DNA from: Massilia pinisoli
GTDB lineage: Bacteria; Pseudomonadota; Gammaproteobacteria; Burkholderiales; Burkholderiaceae_D
Direction: 5' to 3'
Length of the DNA stretch: 64,000 nucleotides
Assembly: GCF_024753285.1 (NCBI RefSeq)
Contig: NZ_JANUGW010000001.1
Coordinates: forward strand, 62,001 to 126,000
The position numbers and the translations under genes are program-made. Of the stretch, positions 34,299 through 42,313 are shown piece by piece. The notes beneath the pieces were generated by a model. It was not told where the DNA came from. It made no database searches and saw only the letters and a list, made by a program, of their open reading frames with translations. Positions within the stretch are counted from its first letter, which is position 1, and each line of letters opens with the position of its first letter.

Positions 34299-34606
34299 GG
34301 CGTCCCTCCGTTGGTGGCTGCCTGCTCGTACGCCTGCTCGATGCGCATGCGCACGACGCCGGGCGTCGCGCCGTTGTCGTTGATCTCGATACGGGCGGCC
34401 GGCAGGTCGCCGGCGCCGAACACCCGTTCCAGCAATGCCTTCCAGGTGGCGCCGTAGCCGTCGACCGACGTCTGCACGGCCACCGTCGTGCGCCCGGCGC
34501 CGGCCGGCTCCAGCAGCACTTCCAGGTCGCCCGAGGCGACGACGCCGCTCACCGTGCGTCCCGCGGCCGGCTGGCCCGCGGTGAATTCGTAGTCCAGTCT
34601 TTCCAT
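34295..34606 (-). CDS. mdcC: Malonate decarboxylase acyl carrier protein (delta subunit)
   Basis: The 103-residue carrier protein starts at MERLDYEFTAGQ. The prosthetic-group Ser lies in VVASGDLEVLL. With ATG 34606 as start it is Ser25, the same number as the modified Ser in Klebsiella MdcC, which supports this start over a TTG two codons upstream that is better spaced from GGAG. The C-terminal block NDNGATPGVVRMRIEQAYEQA is typical. It carries the phosphoribosyl-dephospho-CoA group added by MdcG. Confidence 0.9.
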   Translation of the reverse strand: MERLDYEFTAGQPAAGRTVSGVVASGDLEVLLEPAGAGRTTVAVQTSVDGYGATWKALLERVFGAGDLPAARIEINDNGATPGVVRMRIEQAYEQAATNGGTP

Positions 34607-34608
34607 GT

Positions 34609-35502
34609 TCAATCAAGCTCCATCGTCGTTGCGGGGACCGCAACCCCGCGTTCGATACGGTCCAGCAGCAGCGCGGCCGCCAGCAGGTCGGCGGCACCGC
34701 CGGGCGAGACGTGCATCCGCTTCAGCCGCGCTTCGAGCACGCCGAACGCGCGCCGGCCGTTCGGCGTGGCGATGCCGCCCGCCGCCAGCACGCGCCGCGC
34801 GCCGTCCTGTGCCGCGGCCAGCGCCTTCTTGCCGCCGCGCGCCAGCAGGCACGTGTCGTCCAAGGTGGCCATCACCGCGAGCAGGGCGTTCACGCGGGCG
34901 TGGTGCTCCGCATCGCCGCGCGCCCGCGCCAGTTTCAGCATCGGCAGCGCGTGGCCGACCACGTGCGGGAAGCCGGCGCGGGCCTGGCCGCGCGCACCTC
35001 CCACGCCGTGTTCGATGCAGGCGCGCTCGCCCTTGTGGCCCGTGCTGGCCGGTGCGCCGGGGTCGCCGATGCGCGCCAGCCGGCCGGCGCGGGCGGCGAT
35101 GCGGACCACATCCGGGCCGGTCGCTGCGGCCGCGGTCACGAGCAGCCCGAGCGCCCAAATCGCGCCGCGGTGCGTGTTGATGCCGCCGCTGGCCGCCATC
35201 ATCGTGGCTTCCGCGTCGCGGCCGATGGCACCGATACGCCGTCGCAGCAGGTCGTCGTCATCCGCGATGCGGCTACCCGCCAGCGCCATCTGCGCGAACG
35301 CGGACCGCAGCGCGCAGGCCGACGCGCACATCAGCGGCCAGCTCAGGTCGTGGTGGGCGCCGGCGCCGCGCAGGTCGACGAGGCCCGGCTTCGGTGTCAG
35401 CATGGCTTCGTCGACGAGGGCCGCGACCGCATGGTCGGCGAGATGCAATGCCTGGTCGATGGCGTCGACGTCGCGGGTCGTGAAGGGATTCGCGGCCGTC
35501 AT
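34609..35502 (-). CDS. mdcB: Triphosphoribosyl-dephospho-CoA synthase
   Basis: The 297-residue protein begins MTAANPFTTRDVDAIDQALH. It has the CitG/MdcB family blocks EAMLTPKPGLVDLRGAGAHHDL, GGINTHRGAIWALGLL and ASTGHKGERA, and a C-terminal MHVSPGGAADLLAAALLLD. It makes the precursor of the MdcC prosthetic group from ATP and dephospho-CoA. The start overlaps the mdcA stop by one base (TGATG). The frame is open far upstream inside mdcA, but that part is not coding. Confidence 0.9.
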   Translation of the reverse strand: MTAANPFTTRDVDAIDQALHLADHAVAALVDEAMLTPKPGLVDLRGAGAHHDLSWPLMCASACALRSAFAQMALAGSRIADDDDLLRRRIGAIGRDAEATMMAASGGINTHRGAIWALGLLVTAAAATGPDVVRIAARAGRLARIGDPGAPASTGHKGERACIEHGVGGARGQARAGFPHVVGHALPMLKLARARGDAEHHARVNALLAVMATLDDTCLLARGGKKALAAAQDGARRVLAAGGIATPNGRRAFGVLEARLKRMHVSPGGAADLLAAALLLDRIERGVAVPATTMELD

Positions 35503-37163
35503 CACCAGCTCCTGAATTTGGCGGGCGGTTCGTACAGGCCGCCGGACCAGTCGACCAGCTCCGCGATGCTCTTCGCCGCGAGCAGCGAGCGCGTGGCGTC
35601 GGCGCGGCGCACACCGATGTCTTCCGGCAGCGCGATCAGGCCTTGCGCGCGCATGCGGGCCGTCTCCTTCGGATCGTGGCGCAGCCCGATCGGCGTGACA
35701 CCCGCGACGGCGGCCAGCATCGCCTTGCGCTCGTCCAGCGACTGCGCCTTGTACAGGTAGGCGATGCCTTCTTCGGTGAGGACGTGGGTGACGTCGTCGC
35801 CGTAGATCATCACGGGTGCGAGCGGCATGCCGGACGCCTTGCCCACTTCCACCGCGTCGAGCGATTCGACGATCGTCGGCTGGCTGCCGTCCTGGAACGT
35901 CTCGACCATCTGCACGACGAGCTTCTTGCCGCGCGCGAGCGGGTCGTCCGTCTCGACAAGGTCGAGCCAGGCCGGCGTCGGATGGCGGCGTCCGTGCGGA
36001 TCGTGCCCCATGTTCGGTGCGCCGCCGAATCCGGTCAGGCGGCCGTGGGTGACGGTCGACGAATTGCCCAGTCCATCCATCTGCAAGGTGGAGCCGATGA
36101 ACAGGTCGACGGCATATTGGCCCGCGAGCTGGCACAACGCGCGGTTCGAGCGCATGGAACCGTCGCGGCCGATGAAGAAGACGTCGGGGCGCGCGGCCGT
36201 GTATCGCTCCATGCCCAGCTCCGCGCCGAAGCAGTGCACGCTGTCGACCCAGCCCGATTCGATGGCGGGGATCAGGGTGGGGTGCGGGTTCAGCGTCCAG
36301 TTGCGGCAGATCTTGCCCTTCAAGCCGAGTTGCTCGCCATACGTGGGCAGCAGCAGTTCGATGGCGGCCGTGTTGAAGCCGATGCCGTGGTTCAGCGATT
36401 GCACCTGATGGCGCTCGTACACGCCGCGGATCGCCATCATCGCCATCAGGATGTGCACGGGCTTGATGAGGCGCGGGTCGCGTGTGAACAGCGGCTCGAT
36501 GTAGAACGGCTTGTCGGACCGGACCACGTAGTCGATCCACGCGCCGGGAATGTCGACGCGGGGCAGGTCTTTCGGATCGTCGACGATCTCGTTCACTTGC
36601 GCGATCACGATCCCGTCGCGGAACGCGGCCGCCTCGACGAGGGCCGGCGTGTCTTCCGTGCTCGGGCCCGTGTACAGATTGCCCTGTCGGTCCGCCTTGT
36701 AGCCGGCCACCATGACGACGTTCGGCGTCAGGTCCACGTACAGGCGGGCATACAGTTCGATATACGTGTGCAGCGCGCCCACCTCCAGCATGCCCTCCTG
36801 CAGGAATTGCGAGATGCGCAGGCTTTGCGCACCGGCGTAGGCGAAATCGAGCTTGCTCGCGACGCCCCGTTCGAACAGGTCCAGGTGCTCCGGCAAGCTC
36901 ACGCTCGGCATGATCATGTGCAGCTGGTTCACGCGGTCCGGGTCGACCTGCACGAGCGCGCGGGCGAGGAAGTCGGCCTGCTTCTGGTTGTTCCCCTCGA
37001 GGACCACGCGGTCGCCGCTGGCCAGCAGCAGTTGCAGCGCCTCGACGATGCGTTCGCTGTCCAGCACGGGACCGTCGGCGAGGTGGCTCACCGCCGCCAT
37101 CCGGCGCGCCTTGTCGCGGCGCCGCGTATCCCACTGGCGCGGGGCGGGCGTGTTGCTTTCCAT
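35502..37163 (-). CDS. mdcA: Malonate decarboxylase alpha subunit (acetyl-S-ACP:malonate ACP transferase)
   Basis: The 553-residue protein begins MESNTPAPRQWDTRRRDKARR after AAAGGAGACAAC; upstream in-frame codons are rejected on spacing. MdcA blocks include VVLEGNNQKQADFLARAL, LHMIMPSVSLPEHLDLFE, VQSLNHGIGFNTAAIELLLPTYG and CRNWTLNPHPTLIPAIESGW. It exchanges acetyl for malonyl on the carrier protein, the committing step of malonate use. It is the first gene of a nine-gene minus-strand operon in which most junctions overlap by one to four bases. Confidence 0.92.
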   Translation of the reverse strand: MESNTPAPRQWDTRRRDKARRMAAVSHLADGPVLDSERIVEALQLLLASGDRVVLEGNNQKQADFLARALVQVDPDRVNQLHMIMPSVSLPEHLDLFERGVASKLDFAYAGAQSLRISQFLQEGMLEVGALHTYIELYARLYVDLTPNVVMVAGYKADRQGNLYTGPSTEDTPALVEAAAFRDGIVIAQVNEIVDDPKDLPRVDIPGAWIDYVVRSDKPFYIEPLFTRDPRLIKPVHILMAMMAIRGVYERHQVQSLNHGIGFNTAAIELLLPTYGEQLGLKGKICRNWTLNPHPTLIPAIESGWVDSVHCFGAELGMERYTAARPDVFFIGRDGSMRSNRALCQLAGQYAVDLFIGSTLQMDGLGNSSTVTHGRLTGFGGAPNMGHDPHGRRHPTPAWLDLVETDDPLARGKKLVVQMVETFQDGSQPTIVESLDAVEVGKASGMPLAPVMIYGDDVTHVLTEEGIAYLYKAQSLDERKAMLAAVAGVTPIGLRHDPKETARMRAQGLIALPEDIGVRRADATRSLLAAKSIAELVDWSGGLYEPPAKFRSW

Positions 37164-37192
37164 GTTGTCTCCTTTGTACGGACGGTAACGCC

Positions 37193-37221
37193 AGCATAGG
37201 AACACGACGCCGGGCCTTCAA
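37193..37221 (-). promoter_or_regulatory. Promoter of the mdc operon
   Basis: On the minus strand: TTGAAG (-35, 37216-37221), 17-base spacer, TATGCT (-10, 37193-37198). Transcription would start near 37186, about 23 bases before the mdcA ATG. Spacing is optimal and both hexamers match the sigma-70 consensus at four positions. Confidence 0.55.
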
Positions 37222-37241
37222 TCAACGCGGCGCGCGAATGT

Positions 37242-37268
37242 TTACTCTGAAGTTAATGGTTAAGGTAA
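37242..37268. promoter_or_regulatory. Candidate MdcR operator
   Basis: Nested dyads TTAC (37242-37245) / GTAA (37265-37268) around TTAA-TGG-TTAA (37253-37263). The site is an AT-rich island in otherwise GC-rich DNA, centred about 35 bases upstream of the mdcA -35 element and just before mdcR. That is the usual place for a LysR-family recognition site serving a divergent pair. Confidence 0.4.
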
Positions 37269-37289
37269 GCTCTGCCCAGGAGCGGCGCG

Positions 37290-38216
37290 ATGATCGACGA
37301 AGAGATTACCTTAAAGAAACTGGAAGTGTTCCTGGCGTTCATGCGCCTGCACAGCCTGGCGCGCGTTTCGGAAGAACTTGGCCAGAGCACGGTGAGCGTG
37401 CATCGCGCCCTGCACTCGCTGGAAGAGGGCTTGCGTTGCCCCCTGTTCCGGCGCGAAGGGCGCAACCTGGCGCCGCTGCCGGCCGCGTATGCGTTCGCCA
37501 AGCACGCGCAGCGCGCCGTGAGCGAAACGGAAGAGGGCGTGCGCAAGGTGCGCGAACTGGCCGGCTTCGCGGGCGGCCGCCTGAAGATCGGGTCGCTGTA
37601 TTCGCTCACGTTGCGCTGCATCCCGCAACTGCTCATGGGCCTGAAGCTGCGCCGTCCCGAACTGCAGATCGACCTGACACTCGGCTCGAATCAGGAATTG
37701 CTGCGCGGCCTGGACGAAGGCCGGCTCGACGCCATCGTCATCGGCCTGCAGGCGCCGCTGGACGACGCGCAGCTGCTCGCCGTGCCGCTGTTCGAGGACG
37801 AGGTGCACCTCGCGGCGCCGCTCGGGTCGCCGTACGCGGGCCGCACCCACGTCGACCTGCGCGACCTGCACGACGCCAAATTCATTACCCTGGGCGGCGG
37901 CTTCGTCACGTCCGACAGTTTCGATCATGCGTTCCGCCAGGCGGGCTACACGCCGGAGACGATCATGCGCGTCTCCGACATCTTCTCGCTGATCAACCTG
38001 GTCAGCGGCGGCATGGGCTACAGCCTGCTGCCGGGCCGCGTGGCCGAATTCAGCACGCGCATCGAGCTCATTCCCCTCGACGCGCGGTACGCGTCGCACC
38101 AGACCATCAGCCTGATCGTGTCGAAGAGCCGCGAGCGCGACCCGAACCTGCTGGCGCTGGCGGCCGAATGCCGCATGTACGGCAAGGGTCAGCGGCTCGG
38201 CAACCTGGCCGGCTAG
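37290..38216 (+). CDS. mdcR: LysR-family regulator of malonate use
   Basis: The 308-residue LysR-type regulator has an N-terminal winged helix (LKKLEVFLAFMRLHSLARVSEELGQSTVSVHRALHSLEEGL) and a periplasmic-binding-protein-like effector domain. CCCAGGAGCGGCGCG precedes the ATG. It is divergent from mdcA with 126 bases between starts, the standard layout for MdcR, the malonate-responsive activator. Its stop shares CTAG with the convergent gene. Confidence 0.85.
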   Translation: MIDEEITLKKLEVFLAFMRLHSLARVSEELGQSTVSVHRALHSLEEGLRCPLFRREGRNLAPLPAAYAFAKHAQRAVSETEEGVRKVRELAGFAGGRLKIGSLYSLTLRCIPQLLMGLKLRRPELQIDLTLGSNQELLRGLDEGRLDAIVIGLQAPLDDAQLLAVPLFEDEVHLAAPLGSPYAGRTHVDLRDLHDAKFITLGGGFVTSDSFDHAFRQAGYTPETIMRVSDIFSLINLVSGGMGYSLLPGRVAEFSTRIELIPLDARYASHQTISLIVSKSRERDPNLLALAAECRMYGKGQRLGNLAG

Positions 38217-39226
38217 GCGGGGACGGCCGAGCCGCGGCGTGCGGCGGTCGCGGGCGGAAGGCAGCCGAGGCCTTCCAGCGTGCGTTCGACGGCGACGTCC
38301 AGCGGCGTGTGCGGCTCCGCGCCCAGCACGGCCACGATGCGGGCGTTGTCGAGACGGACGGGCTGGCGCCACAGGTAGCGCATCTCCCACAGCTCGCGTA
38401 AGGTCTCGTTGAACGGCGTGGCGAGGCGCACGAGCCACCACGGAAAGGCGCCGACGGACGCCTTGCCTCCGTGGCGCGCGACGACGCGGCGGATCGCGTC
38501 GCACATCGCGGTGCCGTCCGCGTCCCAGTGGCCGCCCATGTGGAAGCGCGCGAACGGCGCCAGTGTCGCCCGGCGTTCGATCAGCGCGACCATCGTCGCC
38601 GCCACGTCGGGCAGATACGCCCACTGGTGTCCGACGCCTTGTGCGCTCGGGTTGGCGATGCGGCCGACGGGCTTGCCCGGCTTGACGAGGCCTTGCGCGA
38701 ACCAGTTGTTGCCCGCCTGCGGGCCGAAGAAGTCGCCTGCGCGCACGATCAGCACGCGGCCGCCGGCCGTCGCGTGGGCTTCGAGCGCCGCTTCCATCTG
38801 CACACGCAGATTACCCTTGCGCGTCGCGGGATGCTGGGGCGCGTCTTCCGCGACGTCGGGGAAAGCGTCTGGTCCGTAGTTGTAGACGGTGCCGGGCAGG
38901 ACGACGAGCGCGCCCGTTTCGCGCGCCGCCGCGATCGTGTTGTCCAGCATCGGCAGCACGAGCTGGCCCCAGTTGCGGTAGCCGGGCGGGTTCACGGCGT
39001 GCACGATGACGGCGCACCCCTGGGCGGCGCGCGACACGTCGGCGCGGTCCAGTGCATCGCCGGCCGTCCAGGCGATGCCGTCGGCGTCGACCGTGTCCGC
39101 CGCCAGGCCACGCTTCATGCCGCGCACCCGCCAGCCGGCGCGCGCCAGCTGCCGTGCCACCTCGCCGCCGATGCCGCCGCTGGCGCCCAGTACGAGGGCG
39201 GTGTTGCGTTCGTTCGATCCGTTCAT
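38213..39226 (-). CDS. NAD(P)-binding epimerase/dehydratase-like protein (atypical SDR)
   Basis: The 337-residue protein starts at 39226 with GGAGGACAGC upstream. A Rossmann fold is shown by ALVLGASGGIGGEVARQLARAGW, followed by HAVNPPGYRNWGQL, VLPGTVYNYGP and LIVRAGDFFGPQAGNNW. The usual SDR Tyr-x-x-x-Lys is replaced by an atypical arrangement (YNYGP), as in extended NAD-dependent epimerase/NmrA-like proteins. The substrate is unknown. It is divergent from a LysR regulator that probably controls it. Confidence 0.82.
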   Translation of the reverse strand: MNGSNERNTALVLGASGGIGGEVARQLARAGWRVRGMKRGLAADTVDADGIAWTAGDALDRADVSRAAQGCAVIVHAVNPPGYRNWGQLVLPMLDNTIAAARETGALVVLPGTVYNYGPDAFPDVAEDAPQHPATRKGNLRVQMEAALEAHATAGGRVLIVRAGDFFGPQAGNNWFAQGLVKPGKPVGRIANPSAQGVGHQWAYLPDVAATMVALIERRATLAPFARFHMGGHWDADGTAMCDAIRRVVARHGGKASVGAFPWWLVRLATPFNETLRELWEMRYLWRQPVRLDNARIVAVLGAEPHTPLDVAVERTLEGLGCLPPATAARRGSAVPA

Positions 39227-39274
39227 GCTGTCCTCCGTGCGTTGAGAGTGTTGACAGCGTAATGGCTCTTCTGG

Positions 39275-39289
39275 TGCAATGGAATTGCA
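39275..39289. promoter_or_regulatory. Candidate LysR operator between divergent genes
   Basis: Perfect palindrome TGCAAT-GGA-ATTGCA in the 101-base gap between the epimerase-like gene and the LysR gene at 39328. A second dyad TATA-N8-TATA follows at 39295-39310. Size and position fit an autoregulated LysR site. Confidence 0.5.
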
Positions 39290-39327
39290 TGACATATACC
39301 AGCAGCTATACATTTTTGTAGAACACC

Positions 39328-40221
39328 ATGGCACCGACCATCGAATGGGAACTGTACCGCGCCTTCCTCGGCGTGCTGCGCGAGGGATCGCTGTCCGGCG
39401 CGGCGCGCGCGCTCGGCGTCGCGCAGCCCACCGTCGGGCGTCACGTGGCCGCGCTCGAGGCGGCGCTGGGGCTCGTGCTGTTCACGCGCTCGCAGACTGG
39501 CTTGCTGCCGACGGAGGCCGCGCACGCGTTGCGCGCGCATGGGGAGGCGATGGAAAGCACGGCCGCCGCGCTGGAGCGGGTGGCGTCCGGCCTGCGCGAC
39601 GGCGCGGAGGCGGCGGGCACGGTGCGCATCAGCGTCAGCGAGGTCGTCGGCGTGGAAGTGATGCCAGCGATCGTGGCAGACCTCGCGCGGCGTCACCCGG
39701 CGCTGAAGGTGGAACTGGTGCTGTCGAACCGCGTGCACGACCTGCTGCAGCGCGAGGCCGACATCGCCGTGCGCATGACGGCGCCGCGCCAGGAACAACT
39801 CGTGGCGCGCCGCGTCGGCGCCATCGAACTCGGGCTGCACGCCCACCCGGACTACCTCGCGCGGCGCGGCACGCCAGCCACATTGGCCGACCTGGATACG
39901 CACGCCGTGATCGGCTACGACCGCCCGACGCCGTTCGTGCGCCAGGCCGCGAAAGCGTTGCCGGGCTATGCGCGCGAGCGCTTCGCCGTGCGCACGGACA
40001 GCGACGTCGCGCAGCTGGCACTGATCCGCGCCGGCGCCGGCATCGGGGTGTGCCAGGTGCCGCTGGCTGCGCGCGCCCCCGCGCTCGTGCGCGTGCTGCC
40101 GGACGCGTTCACGTTCCGGCTCGACACCTGGGTCACGATGCACGAGGACTTGCGCGCCAGTCCGCGCTGCCGCGTCGCGTTCGATGCGCTCGTCGACGGC
40201 CTCGCCGCGTATCTCGCCTAG
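39328..40221 (+). CDS. LysR-family transcriptional regulator
   Basis: The 297-residue protein has an N-terminal helix-turn-helix (GSLSGAARALGVAQPTVGRHVAALEAALGLVLF) and an effector domain of the type that recognises small ligands (TVRISVSEVVGVEVMPAIVADLARRHP). Divergent from the epimerase-like gene across a 101-base region with palindromes, so that gene is the likely target. No clear ribosome binding site before ATG (GAACACC). Confidence 0.87.
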   Translation: MAPTIEWELYRAFLGVLREGSLSGAARALGVAQPTVGRHVAALEAALGLVLFTRSQTGLLPTEAAHALRAHGEAMESTAAALERVASGLRDGAEAAGTVRISVSEVVGVEVMPAIVADLARRHPALKVELVLSNRVHDLLQREADIAVRMTAPRQEQLVARRVGAIELGLHAHPDYLARRGTPATLADLDTHAVIGYDRPTPFVRQAAKALPGYARERFAVRTDSDVAQLALIRAGAGIGVCQVPLAARAPALVRVLPDAFTFRLDTWVTMHEDLRASPRCRVAFDALVDGLAAYLA

Positions 40222-40225
40222 GCGC

Positions 40226-40861
40226 TCAGAGGTCGATGAAGCCGCGCTGCGCGGCCAGCGTGACGGCATGCGCCCGGTCGTTCGCGCCCAGCTTCACGAG
40301 GATCGCGCTCATGTGCGTCTTGACCGTCGTCTCGCCGATGTGCAGCTGCTCGCCGATGGCGCGGTTCGAATGGCCGCGGGCCGCGAGGCGCAGCACGTCG
40401 AGTTCGCGCGGCGACAGCGCGACACCAGCGTCGTGGATGGCAAGGTCCTGGCGCAGCGCCAGCGGCAGGATGTGCGTGCCGTCGTAGACTTCGCGCACGG
40501 TGGCGGCCAGTTTCGGTCCCGGAACGTTCTTCAGCAGGTAGGCCGACGCGCCGGCCTTCAATGCCGCCGCGATGCGCGCGTCGCCGTCGTACGTGGTGAG
40601 CACGATCAGGCGTGCGTCCGGGTGCAGGCTGCGAATGGCGCGGATGGCCTCGAGGCCGTCCTTGCCGGGCATCTGCAGGTCGATGAGGGCAACGTCCGGC
40701 CGCGTCGCGGCGAACAGGCGGATGGCTTCGTCGCCGTCGCGGGCTTGCGCGACGACGTCGAAGCCGCCGTGCGCCGTCAGGCACGCGGCTATGCCTTCGC
40801 GCATCATGGGGTGGTCGTCCGCGATCAGTACGCGGATCGGGGTCGCGGTGGATGGGGTCAT
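40226..40861 (-). CDS. NarL/FixJ-type response regulator
   Basis: The 211-residue protein has a receiver domain (RVLIADDHPMMREG, phospho-acceptor Asp61 in ALIDLQMPG, Lys in AYLLKNVPG) and a C-terminal LuxR helix-turn-helix (LSPRELDVLRLAARGHSNRAIG, GETTVKTHMSAILVKLG). No kinase gene is next to it. A second regulator of the same class follows upstream on the same strand. Convergent with the LysR gene, 4 bases apart. Confidence 0.9.
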   Translation of the reverse strand: MTPSTATPIRVLIADDHPMMREGIAACLTAHGGFDVVAQARDGDEAIRLFAATRPDVALIDLQMPGKDGLEAIRAIRSLHPDARLIVLTTYDGDARIAAALKAGASAYLLKNVPGPKLAATVREVYDGTHILPLALRQDLAIHDAGVALSPRELDVLRLAARGHSNRAIGEQLHIGETTVKTHMSAILVKLGANDRAHAVTLAAQRGFIDL

Positions 40862-40937
40862 GCGGTGCGGCGCCGGGGATGGTACAAGCGCGGATTGTAC
40901 AAGATTTGCATGCCCCGGCGGCCGAAACCGCGGTCCT

Positions 40938-41591
40938 TCAATACGTGTGGATCAGCCCCCGCCGCGCGGCCACGCACGCCGCCTCCGTCCGGCACGACAC
41001 GTTCAGCTTCGAGAGGATGTTATTGACGTGGTATTTGACGGTGCCCACGCCGATGTTCTCTGTGCGCGCGATCACCTTGTTGCTCATGCCCGCGGCGAGG
41101 TGCGCGAGGATTTGCAGCTCGCGCGGCGACAGGCGATTCGCCTCCACGCGCTGCGCGAGCTTCTCGGCGAGGCCGGGAGCCAGATAGCGCCGGTTGGCGG
41201 CCACGAGGCGCACGCATTGCAGCACCTCGTCGAGGCCCGACTGCTTGAGCAGGTAAGCACTGGCGCCGGCCTGCAGGCCGCGGTGCACGTCCTCGTCGCC
41301 GTCGTACGCCGACAGGATGACGATGCGGGCGTCCGGCACGAGCGCGCGCACCTGCCGGATCGCGTCGATGCCGCCACCGCCCGGCATGTTCAGGTCGATG
41401 AGCATCACGTCGGGCCGCAGCCGCATGTATTGCGCGACGGCGGTGGGTGCGTCCACCGCCTCGCCGGCAAGTTGCAGGCCGGGCTCGGCGCGGATAAGCG
41501 CAGCGAGACCGGCCAGGATCAGCGGGTGGTCGTCCGCAATCAGCAGCGTGATGGGACGCGCGTCCTCCAGCGGCGGCAGGTACATCGTCAT
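40938..41591 (-). CDS. NarL/FixJ-type response regulator
   Basis: The 217-residue protein has a receiver (ITLLIADDHPLILAG, Asp66 in MLIDLNMPGGGG, AYLLKQSG) and a LuxR domain (LSPRELQILAHLAAGMSNKVIARTEN, VGTVKYHVNNILSKL). ATG 41591 has GAGGAGCC about six bases upstream; an earlier ATG at 41624 is less likely. It is 76 bases from the neighbouring regulator and only moderately similar to it, so this is not a recent duplicate. Input kinase unknown. Confidence 0.89.
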   Translation of the reverse strand: MTMYLPPLEDARPITLLIADDHPLILAGLAALIRAEPGLQLAGEAVDAPTAVAQYMRLRPDVMLIDLNMPGGGGIDAIRQVRALVPDARIVILSAYDGDEDVHRGLQAGASAYLLKQSGLDEVLQCVRLVAANRRYLAPGLAEKLAQRVEANRLSPRELQILAHLAAGMSNKVIARTENIGVGTVKYHVNNILSKLNVSCRTEAACVAARRGLIHTY

Positions 41592-41682
41592 GGGCGGCTC
41601 CTCGTCCTGTGCTTCTACGAGCATTGTCGGGACGAAGCCGCGCCGGGTCCAGCTATACGAACGGATATGCAGGCGCCGATCG

Positions 41683-42225
41683 TCAGCCGCGGTCGGCCCG
41701 CAAGGTCAGGTGCTGGACGATGAACCAGCTTTGCAGCTCGTTCGCGCGCACGACCTGGCTCACGATCAGGTCGTTGCTGCCGTCGTCGCCCGCGTCAGCG
41801 GCCGCGCGCGCGAGCGGACGGGCGTCGAGGAGGATCGTCTCGTGCGCGGCGGCCAGGCGTTCCAGCTGGGCCGCGGCCGATTCGCGCCCGCGCGGCGCAC
41901 GCGCGATCGACGATTCGCCGGCCACGTCGCCCGCCAGCGCGAACGTCACGCCGCCCAGCGTCTGGATGCGCTCCGCGAGGGCGTCCATGATCGCGACCTG
42001 TTCGTCGTAGTGTTTGTCGAACAGCAGGTGCAGCTCGTAGAAGGTGGCGCCCGACGTCTGCCAGTGCGCCTTCTTGTAGGCGTCGCGCAGCGCCATCGTG
42101 TGCGCCAGCAGGCGGTTCAGCGCGCGTACGCTCTGGGAACGCGTTTGTTCGGGAAGGCCGATGCGCACGGGCGCGAGCGCGCCGAATTCCTGCACGACGC
42201 CGGCCGTGTCCTGGTGAGGGTCCAT
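41683..42225 (-). CDS. dps: Dps-family DNA-protection ferritin
   Basis: The 180-residue protein has the Dps/ferritin-like four-helix fold and the intersubunit ferroxidase residues in KKAHWQTSGATFYELHLLFDKHYDEQV. Members oxidise ferrous iron with hydrogen peroxide and protect DNA in stationary phase. The start at 42225 gives the normal Dps length; the frame open further upstream is not supported. Confidence 0.88.
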   Translation of the reverse strand: MDPHQDTAGVVQEFGALAPVRIGLPEQTRSQSVRALNRLLAHTMALRDAYKKAHWQTSGATFYELHLLFDKHYDEQVAIMDALAERIQTLGGVTFALAGDVAGESSIARAPRGRESAAAQLERLAAAHETILLDARPLARAAADAGDDGSNDLIVSQVVRANELQSWFIVQHLTLRADRG

Positions 42226-42313
42226 GGTGATCTCGCTAGAAAGGTGACAGGCCGAGTCTAGCGATGCGGGGCCGCGCCGACACTGGTCCAAAGGCCAGGC
42301 CGGCGGGAAAAGG

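Noticed and set aside
34609..37221. Apparent 870-residue fusion with MdcB at its C-terminus
   Set aside because: Only the last 297 residues are MdcB. The upstream part is mdcA read out of frame, and the ATG at 35502 overlaps the mdcA stop.
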